Assembly (NCBI RefSeq): GCF_002127325.2
Contig: NC_035449.2
Coordinates: 146,422,931-146,486,930, forward strand
DNA from: Helianthus annuus
Lineage: Eukaryota > Streptophyta > Magnoliopsida > Asterales > Asteraceae
Direction: 5' to 3'
DNA length: 64,000 nucleotides
The translations under genes were made by a program, and so were the position numbers. Below the pieces are notes generated by a model. That model was not told the origin of the DNA, searched no databases, and saw only the letters and a program-made list of their open reading frames with translations. How positions within the stretch are numbered: position 1 is the first letter of the stretch; every line of letters starts with the position of its first letter. Below are positions 35,226 through 46,118 of the stretch, in pieces.

Positions 35226-36762
35226 GAGAAAAATGCCTGGATAGTCCCTGTGGTTTTGCCTTTTTTCACCTATAGTCCCCAACTTTCTAAAATTACCTGA
35301 ATAGTCCCCAAGTTTTCAACTTTCGTTCCCGGATAGTCCCTGAAACGGATGGGGGTTAATATTTTCAGTTAAGTGGGTGTGGAATGACCCAAATACCCTT
35401 ACTACAGTTGGGGACTATAGCTGCATTTATATATTTATGTGGGTCCCATCATCCACCCTAACCCTTTCATCTTCCTCACAATTCATCCCACCACCATCTT
35501 CACATTTCACTACCACCACCTTTCACCACCATACCACCACCATCTTCCCCACACAAATTTAACCATTAAATAATAGAAACCTACCCACCCACCCCACCCT
35601 TTTTCCTGAACATAACATGTTACCGGTTGCTGTTCGTTTTTCCGGCGAGAATTTTCAAACAGCCGGCTAACCAATTAAACCCCCATTACACACACATTTA
35701 TTTCACTATGCTAAATCAAACCTCTAGCACCTAATTTAGGAAACCAATCTCATTTCTACAAATACCTCTACAACTTTCCACAAACCACATCAAATCCCAA
35801 AACTAAAAACTACTTAAAAATAAATAAAATGAAACAGACATGATAAAAACAATCAATAAAACCAAAAAGTCACAAAACTTAGCTTAATTTCACATAATCC
35901 ATTACTACAACAACCGATTCTATTGTATTAGCAGCCGCACGAGCGTTTTCTTCTTCACATCCCTAAAACGTCATCTTCTCCAAGACCCAAACCAGAAACA
36001 CCACAGTCCTCCTGCTTCAAATCGTCGGCGACCGACCTTAAATTCGCCGGAGACTGAACGTAAACCCGTTCACAACGATGGCATCTGTGATTTGAGGAAC
36101 ACCACCGCATCTTCATCGCTAATCAGCGATCCCGTTGCACCAACCACCGTCACCGACAACCATCCCGTCGCACCAACCGTCTTTGGTGGATTGATGTTAG
36201 GGGCGAACTTGTTCGAGGCCTCAACGAAAGTAGCATCGCCGGATAACGCATCGGTGGCGACCTCCGTGGAGTATAGGCAGCGGATGGTGGTGGATTAAGT
36301 GGTGGTTGATTGGCTGAAGAGGCAATGATTGGAGGCGGTAGGCGGTGGTTGGAGGCAGTGGAAGGTGGAGGCGATGGCTGAGGGGTGGAGGTGGTTTTGA
36401 TTGTAGCAACCAAGGTGTCGGTCGGAATTTTTTGATGTTGGTGGAGGGTGGTGGTGGTTGCAGTTGATGTTGGTGGTACAGTAGTGAACGAGAGAGAGAG
36501 AGACAGGAGATATAGATTTATAATAAACTATGTGGCCCCACTGAATTATTATTTTATTTTAATGACTTAATAGTTATTTTTTATATTAAGGGTATTTTAG
36601 TAATTTCACACCTATTTAACACCAAAAACTAACCCCCATCCGTTTCAGGGACTATCCGGGAACGAAAGTTGAAAATTTGGGGACTATTCAGGTAATTTTA
36701 GAAAGTTGGGGACTATAGGTGAAAAAAGGCGAAACCACAGGGACTATCCGGACATTTTTCTC
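35226..36762. mobile_element. Mutator-like nonautonomous element with 9-bp TSD
   Basis: A perfect 9-bp duplication TATCTTTTA lies at 35217-35225 and 36763-36771. Ends start GAGAAAAATG and continue as inverted arms of about 170 bp (ATAGTCCCTGTGGTTTTGCC and inverse). The 1.2-kb centre is not repetitive: it holds CCACCA-rich and GGTGGTGG-rich parts and CCGGCGAG-type sequence resembling 5' regions of plant genes. No transposase was seen. A captured gene fragment (Pack-MULE) is possible but unproven. Confidence 0.85.
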
Positions 36763-36771
36763 TATCTTTTA

Positions 36772-38796
36772 TCTCTCAGATACTCATGTATTTTGTAAGT
36801 ATTGGTTAAGTTGTAGTAAAATCAATGAAAAGTTTCTATCAATTAGAAAGACCTTATTCATTCCCCTTTTTTTGGCCAGCAACAGGAATTCCATTAAAGA
36901 ACCAAAAACACAAACCCTCAAGCAAGTTGCTTAAAGGGGCAGTATATGGATACAAAGCCCAAAATTCACTCCCCCTCTTGATTCTTACTTATAATACTTC
37001 TTGCTCTCGTAATTCTTTTGATTCCAACACGTCTAGTCGTTTTCAAACGTTAGAATATAATAGGAAGTTGTGTTTTTGTAGAAAGCCTAGGAAGTGATCC
37101 TAACCACTAAATTGGATGGGTGGAATTCATCAAATGCAAAAGAGGCTCATGATTTTCAAGAGGTATATTGATCCATTCAAGATAATCTTTTCTCCCTCTT
37201 CCACTTCCCTCAATTTTTTAAAACGTTAAAATTGCACAACAAACGTTTTTAACGTTTAAAACGAGTATACTATTGCTATATTATTGAATTTTTTTTTTCA
37301 AAAACCCAGTTGCGTAAAACACAATTAACATCAAAATTAAAACACGATTAAAACACGCATTGGATTAAAACACACTAAAATGTGTTTTATCATAGTGCTA
37401 TAAAACATAATGCAAAAACACAATGGACTAATTAAAAAACAATAAAATGTGTTTTATAATTGTGTTATAAAACACAATGGACTAAAACCACACCCCCCCC
37501 CCCCCCCCCCCAAAAAAAAAGCATAAAAATCAAAGTTAAACCACAAAAATCATCAAACAATTCACCAATCAAAAATCACTTAATCAAACCCTAAAATTAT
37601 CTTGAATCAGAAAAAATTTACACAGATCGACGCGATTTCTTCAAATGATTGAACCAAACGAATCGAGTGACTCGCTTCAAAATCATGCAAAAAAATGAGA
37701 AATTGTATGAAATTAAACTGGGTTTTTTTTTCAGAGAAGTTGAAGAACAAGTTGATTGAGTGTTTGAATTAGTGATTGATGAAGAAAACCGTAATATGAT
37801 GTAGTGATTCTAAAGATAGAAAGTGAAGAAAATGTTGAAATATGGTTTTGAAAATTGTGGGTTTTAAGTATTTAAGGAAAGATAAAAGAGAGAAGGTAAG
37901 AGGAGATTGAAGATGGGCTGATGACATAGTGTAACAATAACTAAAACATCCTTCCCCTTATTTTTCTACTTTGCCACATGTAAGGCCAAGATGTCTTCTT
38001 AGGCTTTCTTATAAGGATCAAACTTCCTATTTGATACTTAGCCTCATTTTCAATTGTTGCTTCGTTTTCAACTTTTCTACATTCGCCAATTCATGGTGGC
38101 AATAATGGTGTGATGTAGTTGTCGCAGACTAATAAAAAACAACTTAAACAAGTAAAAATGTAGTATATACAGGGAATTGGTGGTTAATTAAGTTCTCTAT
38201 TAAATTAACTAAGCACGAAAGTAACATCTGTTTGTTGGTTCAAAAGAAGGCAATTAACTAGATGAGGAAAAGTTATTAGATTTGGAAAAGAAATTCCTAC
38301 CCGGGATTTAGATTATAAGTTCTACACAAAACTCAGTTTTAATTACTTAAACAACACATAGACATGGCCTTGGAATTATTAAACTAGTAGCAATTAAAGA
38401 CAATTTTTAATAATAAGTGTACAATCTAATTGTCCGTTAACAATTACCAACTCGCTAACGATTAAAGAAATCGCAAATACGTTTAATAAAAGACAAGTAA
38501 TTCAAATATAAATAAACGTTTAACAATTCAAACACAAGTAGTCAAGATATACCAGTTTGTAAAGTAATCAAACAGAGCCTAACATGCAAAATCTAACAAT
38601 CTTTCACCCGGTGGAAGTAACAAGAGGTTTAGCCGCTCATGGTTGTCATCACAACTTCAATCTTCAAAGTAAAATGATCTTGCATGAAGAAATCAGAAGA
38701 ACTTGATCATAGAACCAAAAAATCTCCTATATGTCGTCTCTAAGTCATCTAAGAGTGAATTATGGGATGTTGCCTTGATCCCCAAGCCTAATTAGG
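36772..38796. other. Unassigned region with hairpin-rich AAAACACA repeats and a C run
   Basis: Between 37310 and 37490, AAAACACA and TGTGTTTT alternate and form several short hairpins. They are followed by a run of ~18-19 C then A near 37493-37520. The rest is AT-rich. A cereal-like gene structure was looked for and not found. Confidence 0.45.
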
Positions 38797-38804
38797 GCGA
38801 AATC

Positions 38805-39532
38805 TAGGAATGGCAATGGACCGGGCTTGGGCTGGGTATTGGTAATCCCAGGCCCGTACCTGGTTGTAATTCTTTGTCTCATACATGGCCCCTTACCCGT
38901 CGAGTATTTTTCGGGTAATTACCCGTTGGGTATCGGGCATACCTGCAGGTATCGGGTATACCCGTTAATTTCTAACAAATACCCGTTGGGACAAATGTGC
39001 AATTTTTACTTTGATATTTATATAATTTACTATTTTAATGACTATAACAAATGAAAATATGATTAATAACTTACATATCATTGTCAGGCCACAAATACTA
39101 AACTAAATTAAAACGATTACTTATTTAAGTAATTGTATCAGGATCACCTAATTGCATAAAACATCCACATAAAATTGCATAAAACATCCACATAATAGTT
39201 TCCATATCCAATATACATGCTCAAAAATAAGTTAGATGTTCACTAAACACTTGCCAAACACATACCCACATATGACTATAGAGAAGGTAATAAGTACATG
39301 TACTAAGTTTATATTTATGAAAATCTATAATATGATACTTTCGGGTATTATTCGGGTAAATGGGTAAGGTATTGGGTGGGTATCACTAAATCCCATACCC
39401 GTACCCATAGCCGATTTTTTTCTATTTTTAAGCCCGTAACCGGCCCATACCCATTGGGCTTCGGGTATACCCGACCCATATGTTTCGGGTTTCGGGTATA
39501 CCCATCGGGCTTAGGCTTTTTTGCCATCCCTA
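38805..39532. mobile_element. hAT-like MITE with TSD GCGAAATC
   Basis: The 728-bp element begins TAGGAATGGCAA and ends TTGCCATCCCTA. GCGAAATC is duplicated exactly (38797-38804 and 39533-39540). The ends are rich in CGGGTATACCCG-type motifs. Confidence 0.9.
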
Positions 39533-39540
39533 GCGAAATC

Positions 39541-39870
39541 TAATTCCTCCCGACTTTTAACTCCCCCACATGTCGCGGGGGACTTCCATCCGGCCATAGC
39601 GTGGCGCGGCGCGTGTAGAACACAAAGACAATTTAGATACTTCAACCCCCGCGTGTCGCGGGGTTCCTTCACTCCTCCCCTGCGTGGCACGGGGAAGCTA
39701 CTTTTCCAGCAAATTCTTTTCTTTTTTTCTCGTTTTAGCTGTGTGCTCCAATCTCCTTTAAAGCTAATTTTTCCTCGTTTAGCACATTTTGAACCTAAAA
39801 ACACTATAGTAAACACACCAAAACAACTCGATAAAACGCTAAAACATATACAAAACTAATACATTTACAC
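39541..39870. mobile_element. LTR-like fragment with TGTCGCGGGG motifs
   Basis: Motifs TGTCGCGGGGGAC, GTGGCGCGGCGCG, CGCGTGTCGCGGGG and GTGGCACGGGG occur within ~120 bp (39571-39692), as in U3 regions of the other LTRs here. The boundaries and family are unknown. The hAT MITE 38805-39532 is inserted at its left. Confidence 0.4.
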
Positions 39871-42187
39871 AATATTGTTACCAACACATCATGGTGGTGG
39901 GTGGATATACGGAGCAACATTGGTGATTTGGTGGTGAATGATGACGGGTGTACCGGTGGCCGACTATGGTCAAAATAGGTCAAAGTTGTCATTGTAACAT
40001 AGTATTCATTCAATTGCAAAAATAACTAACATTTTTTTTATTAAGACAAGTTTATCCAGACTGGACATAATTTATTATTAAGTAAAAAAGAGATTAAACA
40101 CCTACAAAAGAGTTTTTTGATAAATTTAAATGCGTAAATTGTTTTATAAATAATCCTTATTGTTAACAATAGTTAATAGTTATTCTGTTCATAAAAAGTT
40201 TAATGAAAAATATTAACGGGGCTAAACCAAAAGTCCAAAAATCCCCATCCAATTTACATAAAGAAAACTATCAATTGGGCTGGAAGTCAAATCTGTTGGA
40301 CCCAATAATGTTGTACATGTGAACAGAACCTTTCTTTTTGACTTACAATAACAAGATCCGACATTAAAAAACAAGTTTGTTATAAGAATTTAAATTTTCG
40401 CATTTGTAGTTTTGCTTGCGTACAAGACATTTTTCCCATTAACATATACGTTATATGCATGTACACGAAAGCAGTAACTTACAAACATTTTACTAGTGGT
40501 AGTATTAGAAACACCATCCTTTTAGTTGAATCATGTTAACATAAGACATAAACTTGCATAGTATCTATGTATTCATGTATATATTTCATAGTGGAAATGA
40601 TTCACTAAAAAGTGGATTTTGGCTAAGTAGCTTGTGATGATAATATGTGGCATTCCTTATAAGTAGTACAAAAATTTTAGCACAAAAAAAACCAATAAAA
40701 ATATAGCACAAAAAATCCAGTACAAAAATATAGCATAAAAAATCTATTACAAAAAATCCAGCACAAAAAAATTCAGTTAAAAAATTAAAACAAAAAAAAA
40801 TTAGCACAAAAAATGTTATACAACATAGAAATACAACACATTTTTGTGGAATTTTTTAGTTTTCATATTTTATATAACAATATGGTACTCAAATTAAAGA
40901 TCAAAATATGCTCGATTTTATGGTGAAATTTTTATGAAAAAAAATAATGTCGTACAAAAAAGTTATGAATATTTAAAGAATGAGGGTGGAATATGCAAGT
41001 GCAGTGCAGTGCAGAGAGAAAATTAACAAATAAAAATTTCCAAAAATACTCTTACATTTCTGTTTTTTCCTACATTTTCATCTTAACCATTGATTTGAAA
41101 AATAAAAGGTTAAGATTTCTTCTCATTCTATTTAAGCAAAATAAACTTTTTATTTAATCTTACCCCATAGTTCATATTCATTTAAATTATGTTGTTTTTA
41201 CGCTATGTGTTGCTAACTATACAAAATGGGTAATTTTTACCAAAGTATACAATCGTCAATTTTAACTCGATGAAAATAGGAGTCGTTGGTAATCGTCAGC
41301 AAGCTCCATCGAGAACCGAGCATTAGTAAAGACTTACGTTCAGTGGAGACTACACTGACGGATCACCGGTTGTTCACCAATGATCCATAAAAACATTAAT
41401 TTTCATTTTTTTATATCGTGGACATTGGCGTAACTTGTATAAAGTGTGGAACCCCCCCCCCCCCCCCCTCAAGGTTGAGTTGTAATTCTTCTTCTTTGTC
41501 GTTTATTTGTAAGAAGTGATTTTCTTTTTAGCATTTATGATCTTTATTTGTTGAAAAAAATTTGTTTTTATGTATACTATTTTCAGCCCCCAATTTAAAT
41601 GTTTAAGTTACGCCACTGATTGTACACCTTCTAAAATCCTCGGTGGTTACCATTGTATCACTTACGAATTCCAAAATGTGGTCTTATTTGTTTTGTATTT
41701 CAGTTGGTCTGTTTTTAGTAGGGAAGTTGCGATGTATGTCATGTTTAAAAAACATAAACGTAAGAAGATCAAAAAAATGAGAAAAAGGTGTATCCTATTT
41801 ACAGTTCATTCCATTTTCAATCTCTTTCGAAAACATATGAAATATTTAATTATATTGTATCATATTTTATTAATAAACATCAATTGAATTGAAAATTATT
41901 TTAATTGGTCAAATAGTTTTAGTCTGACAAATATGTACAACTGCACAAGTAAAATATATAAAGAAAACAAAGGAGATGTGGTTCGTGTGTATATAAAATA
42001 TATGCATATGTCTACATTAGTGACAAAATATGGTTGTCTTAAATAAATGCCGGGTGGGAATTACATTTGGGTTACGGCGGCTATAAAGGAAAATTGGGAA
42101 TTCGAAGTGTTTACATGTTTTTATATTTTTATAGCTATTACATTTCATGGGTGAATAAAAAAATAATTGTTGGTTACAGTAGAGGGA
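39871..42187. other. Unassigned AT-rich region
   Basis: A degenerate short repeat (AGCACAAAAAATCCAGTAC-like, ~15-27 bp) lies at 40675-40815, and a run of 17 C at 41452-41468. No gene or element boundary was recognised. Open stretches here are short and lack motifs. Confidence 0.4.
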
Positions 42188-42195
42188 TCCACAAC

Positions 42196-42746
42196 TTGGA
42201 TTGCAAACGAACCAAACAAACACGAACAAGTCTTTGTTCGTGTTCGTTTGTTAAGAAATATGTGTTTACGAACGCTTACCGAACAAGATTTTATGTTCAT
42301 GTTTGTTTGTTAAGTAAATGAACTTGTTCGTGTTTGCTTGTTAATTTTAGGCAACAAATGAAAACGAACGATGATGAACACAATTGAACACAAACTAATG
42401 TTCATGAACACAAATGGTAACAAACGAACACAAACAAACATTCATGAACAAAATATATAATACAATGACACTTATTAAATATTTTATTTGTCGGAATTTT
42501 GAAGTATTTAAATAAAATATAAAAGCTAAAAACACTAATGAACTATCGAACACAAACGAACACATTACCGAACGTTCACGAACATAAATGAACGAACACG
42601 CCCATTGTTCATGTTTGTTCATTTAACTAAACGAACGGAATTTCTTGTTTGTGTTCGTTTGTTTAATAAACAAACAAACACAAACGAACTTTCCGCCGAA
42701 CAGTTCACGAATTGTTCGTCGAACGTTTGGTTCGTTTGCAGCCCTA
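42196..42746. mobile_element. hAT-like MITE, same family as 15679-16228
   Basis: 551 bp, almost the same length as the copy in element D. The right end GGTTCGTTTGCAGCCCTA pairs with the left TTGGATTGCAAACGAACC (a few changes). The flanks TCCACAAC and TCCACAAT form an 8-bp duplication with one difference. The interior is AACGAACACAAAC-type repeats. Confidence 0.85.
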
Positions 42747-42754
42747 TCCACAAT

Positions 42755-43125
42755 CATAACGTCGCGTCATGTTATTGCATATTTCTGATATTAAAGTAGG
42801 TTAAAATTGGCAAACGTAATACTATATAATTAATAATAAAAAAATTGTTTAAAAATATATGAATTACACGGTTGAATAACCTGTGTATTATACTAACAGA
42901 ATAAATTTAATGTAATTTTTAACATATACAGTTGTCAATATATGTATTTACAAAATGAATATTGAGGTGATAGTTATTACTTTTTTTAAGTTAATTTTTA
43001 AACACTATATCTTTCAACTGAGTATTAACTTTGGTTTTTTAATTGCATCTATTTTTTATTATTTAACATATTATATTTTTGTTATTCTTAATATTCAACC
43101 ACATTAAATATTTGAATTTTTTTTT
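42755..43125. other. Unassigned AT-rich segment
   Basis: Very AT-rich; nothing is recognised before the tandem array. Confidence 0.4.
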
Positions 43126-43698
43126 AAATCACTTACAAAAACAATTACTTTACTATATATTACTTTACGAATTGAAATGAATAGTGATTTTAATATTATA
43201 ATAATATATAGTTTTTTTTTACTTTTGTTATTTTAATATTATAACTAGTGGGTTTTCTCCCGCGCAATACGGCGGTAACTCAATTGGTGTCGGTTTGGTT
43301 TGATGACACTCACTTTTGTAACTGAAAGAGAAAACTAAAAAAACAAAGTTATGATATGCTCAAAAGGATATCGACGCATCTTTTACATCAATCAAAAACC
43401 ATAAAAACGAATACCGGTTTCTGATATTGCCGATATCAGTACCAAATTTATTAAGTCGAAATCGATTTAATTCGTCACATATCGATACTCATATAGTTTC
43501 CAATAAAAAATATGTTTTTAATACTATTATCAGCACTCGTATAATTTATGATACAAAAAAATTATGTTATTTTGAGTACAAAAAATTTAAGTTACTATAC
43601 ATCGTTGGTTCCAATTTGATTTGGTACAATAACAACATCATATTCATTTTCAATAAAATTCATATCACAATGTTTAAAAACTATAATTACATAGTTAG

Positions 43699-43740
<42 letters not shown>

Positions 43741-44435
43741 AACATGAGAAAGTTATAAAAGATCAAATCATAAATAACCTTTTATTAGAAAATATAAAAA
43801 GAATATTTAAAAACTTCTTAACACTATTCATCATCAGTTTAATTTGATATGTATAATTTTTTAAATCACTTACAAAAACAATTACTTTACTATATATTAA
43901 TAAACGAATTGAAATGAATAGTGATTTTAATATTATAATAATATATAGTTTTTTTTTACTTTTGTTATTTTAATATTATAACTAGTGGGTTTTCTCCCGC
44001 GCAATACGGCGGTAACTCAATTGGTGTCGGTTTGGTTTGATGACACTCACTTTTGTAACTGAAAGAGAAAACTTAAAAAACAAAGTTATGATATGCTCAA
44101 AAGGATATCGACGCATCTTTTACATCAATCAAAAACCATAAAAACGAATACCGGTTTCTGATATTGCCGATATCAGTACCAAATTTATTAAGTCGAAATC
44201 GATTTAATTCGTCACATATCGATACTCATATAGTTTCCAATAAAAAATATGTTTTTAATACTATTATCAGCACTCGTATAATTTATGATACAAAAAAATT
44301 ATGTCATTTTGAGTACAAAAAATTTAAGTTACTATACATCGTTGGTTCCAATTTGATTTGGTACAATAACAACATCATATTCATTTTCAATAAAATTCAT
44401 ATCACAATGTTTAAAAACTATAATTACATAGTTAG

Positions 44436-44480
<45 letters not shown>

Positions 44481-45078
44481 AACATGAGAAAGTTATAAAA
44501 GATCAAATCATAAATAACCTTTTATTAGAAAATATAAAAAGAATATTTAAAAACTTCTTAACACTATTCATCATCAGTTTAATTTGATATGTATAATTTT
44601 TTAAATCACTTACAAAAACAATTACTTTACTATATATTAATAAACGAATTGAAATGAATAGTGATTTTAATATTATAATAATATATAGTTTTTTTTTACT
44701 TTTGTTATTTTAATATTATAACTAGTGGGTTTTCTCCCGCGCAATACGGCGGTAACTCAATTGGTGTCGGTTTGGTTTGATGACACTCACTTTTGTAACT
44801 GAAAGAGAAAACTAAAAAAACAAAGTTATGATATGCTCAAAAGGATATCGACGCATCTTTTACATCAATCAAAAACCATAAAAACGAATACCGGTTTCTG
44901 ATATTGCCGATATCAGTACCAAATTTATTAAGTCGAAATCGATTTAATTCGTCACATATCGATACTCATATAGTTTCCAATAAAAAATATGTTTTTAATA
45001 CTATTATCAGCACTCGTATAATTTATGATACAAAAAAATTATGTTATTTTGAGTACAAAAAATTTAAGTTACTATACA
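43126..45078. repeat. Tandem ~740-bp repeat, units 1 to 3 (third split by element E)
   Basis: Units begin at 43126, 43863 and 44603 (periods 737 and 740). Each holds AT-rich sequence, a CTAGTGGGTTTTCTCCCGCG segment (CTAG at 43245, 43982, 44722) and then a poly-A run (36 and 39 A in units 1 and 2). Units are nearly identical, so the duplication is recent. The third unit is interrupted at 45078. Confidence 0.95.
43245..43275 (-). mobile_element. Helitron-like terminus repeated in each tandem unit
   Basis: On the minus strand CCGTATTGCGCGGGAGAAAA is followed by CCCACTAG and T. Equivalent sites are at 43982 and 44722. Because ~120 bp beyond the CTAG is also repeated, the duplication edges are not the Helitron ends. 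Confidence 0.45.
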
Positions 45079-45548
45079 TGTTAGTGCACCTACGTCTGCT
45101 GACTACGTCTTTCATCAAGTCATGAAGATTGAGGAGATCAGAGATGACACAGAATCCTAGAATAGGTTATTTGTATATGGACCGCTTTTGTGTACATAGT
45201 TCTAGGGTCGCTTTTGTGTCAATGTTGTCTGGATCGCCTTTATGGACATGGTCTGGATCGCTTATAGTGCATTGAGGTGGAACCGCTCATACGGACATGT
45301 CGTATGAGCGGTCCATGATGTCTATATAAACCTAGGGACGATCCAGCACATAGGAGTAGTGTGTTTTCTTCCGGTGAGCCACGAAGTGCTGCCGAAGTGC
45401 TGTTAGACCTTGTAAAAGTACTTGAAATCAATACAACAGCGATATTAAAGTGAATACGGCTTCAATTGCACCGAATTATTAGTTTCCGCCTCTTAATTCG
45501 GACGAGAGCTTCTCTGAACGACTCGTGAGGTCAGAAAACGATCCTACA
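45079..45548 (+). repeat. 5' LTR of element E
   Basis: Starts TGTTAGTGCACC, ends CGATCCTACA. Motif copies TGGAYCGCTY lie at about 45178, 45205, 45231, 45255 and 45280, with an inverted copy at 45306-45314. A 12-bp perfect inverted repeat is at 45282-45312 and TATATAAA at 45323-45330. Confidence 0.95.
45282..45330 (+). promoter_or_regulatory. Inverted motif pair and TATA box in LTR E
   Basis: ACCGCTCATACG (45282-45293) and its exact inverse (45301-45312) surround a 7-nt spacer. TATATAAA follows 10 bp later. The arms contain the element's own reiterated ACCGCTC motif. Promoter function is inferred from the parallel with element D. Confidence 0.7.
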
Positions 45549-45550
45549 AG

Positions 45551-45564
45551 TGGTATCAGAGCTC
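45551..45564 (+). promoter_or_regulatory. PBS of element E
   Basis: TGGTATCAGAGCTC begins two bases after the LTR and is the tRNA-iMet type. Confidence 0.9.
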
Positions 45565-45745
45565 AGGAGGAGGAGTTCTTGCCATTGTAGCTGCTATTCT
45601 TCTGATTTTCTACACTTTCTTCATTTTTCAAAAATTTTTCACGGTGAAATCGGCTCAAATTTGCACAGTATGTTCGGAATCATAGACTAATAAAGCCTTG
45701 AAAGTTTCAGCTTCAAATTCGACCTAGAAAGGTGTTTATTTTGGT

Positions 45746-46031
45746 GAATCGCTTTTTCGGATCGCTCATTAGGTGACGTAAGCCTTGGGATCGCTCGAAA
45801 TTTTTGTTCTGGATCGCTCATTCGACAATTTCAGAACCGCTTATTCGTTCAATCTTTCTGGATCGCTCGAATTAAAAGTCTTGGACCGCTCGAACAAAGT
45901 GTTGTGAACCGCTTCTAATTACCATTCTGAACCGCTCGAACTGACACCTTGCTTGGACCGCTTATCAGTCAACATTATTGGACCGCTTATTAGTCCGATC
46001 GCTCGAGTGGACATAGTGTGTGGACCGCTCA
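45746..46031 (+). repeat. Leader motif array of element E (TGGAYCGCTY)
   Basis: About 13 same-strand copies of TGGATCGCTC, TGGACCGCTT or GAACCGCTC lie near 45746, 45759, 45787, 45810, 45834, 45859, 45882, 45906, 45929, 45954, 45980, 45995 and 46021. Typical spacing is 23-28 bp. Spacer sequences are unrelated to each other. The array ends ~88 bp before the gag ATG. Confidence 0.9.
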
Positions 46032-46118
46032 TTTAGATAATTAGTTATTTCATTGGACTGTTCTTGTGGACTGTTGTATAAGACTTGAAATTGTTGAGAA
46101 CCTGTAAACATTTGAAAG

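Noticed and set aside
41452..41468. Run of 17 C as a regulatory element
   Set aside because: A simple homopolymer with no other support; may reflect slippage.
43427..45125. Repeated ~107-aa frames ending in a lysine run
   Set aside because: They are the tandem unit translated into its poly-A; no conserved domain, and the sequence behaves as noncoding repeat.
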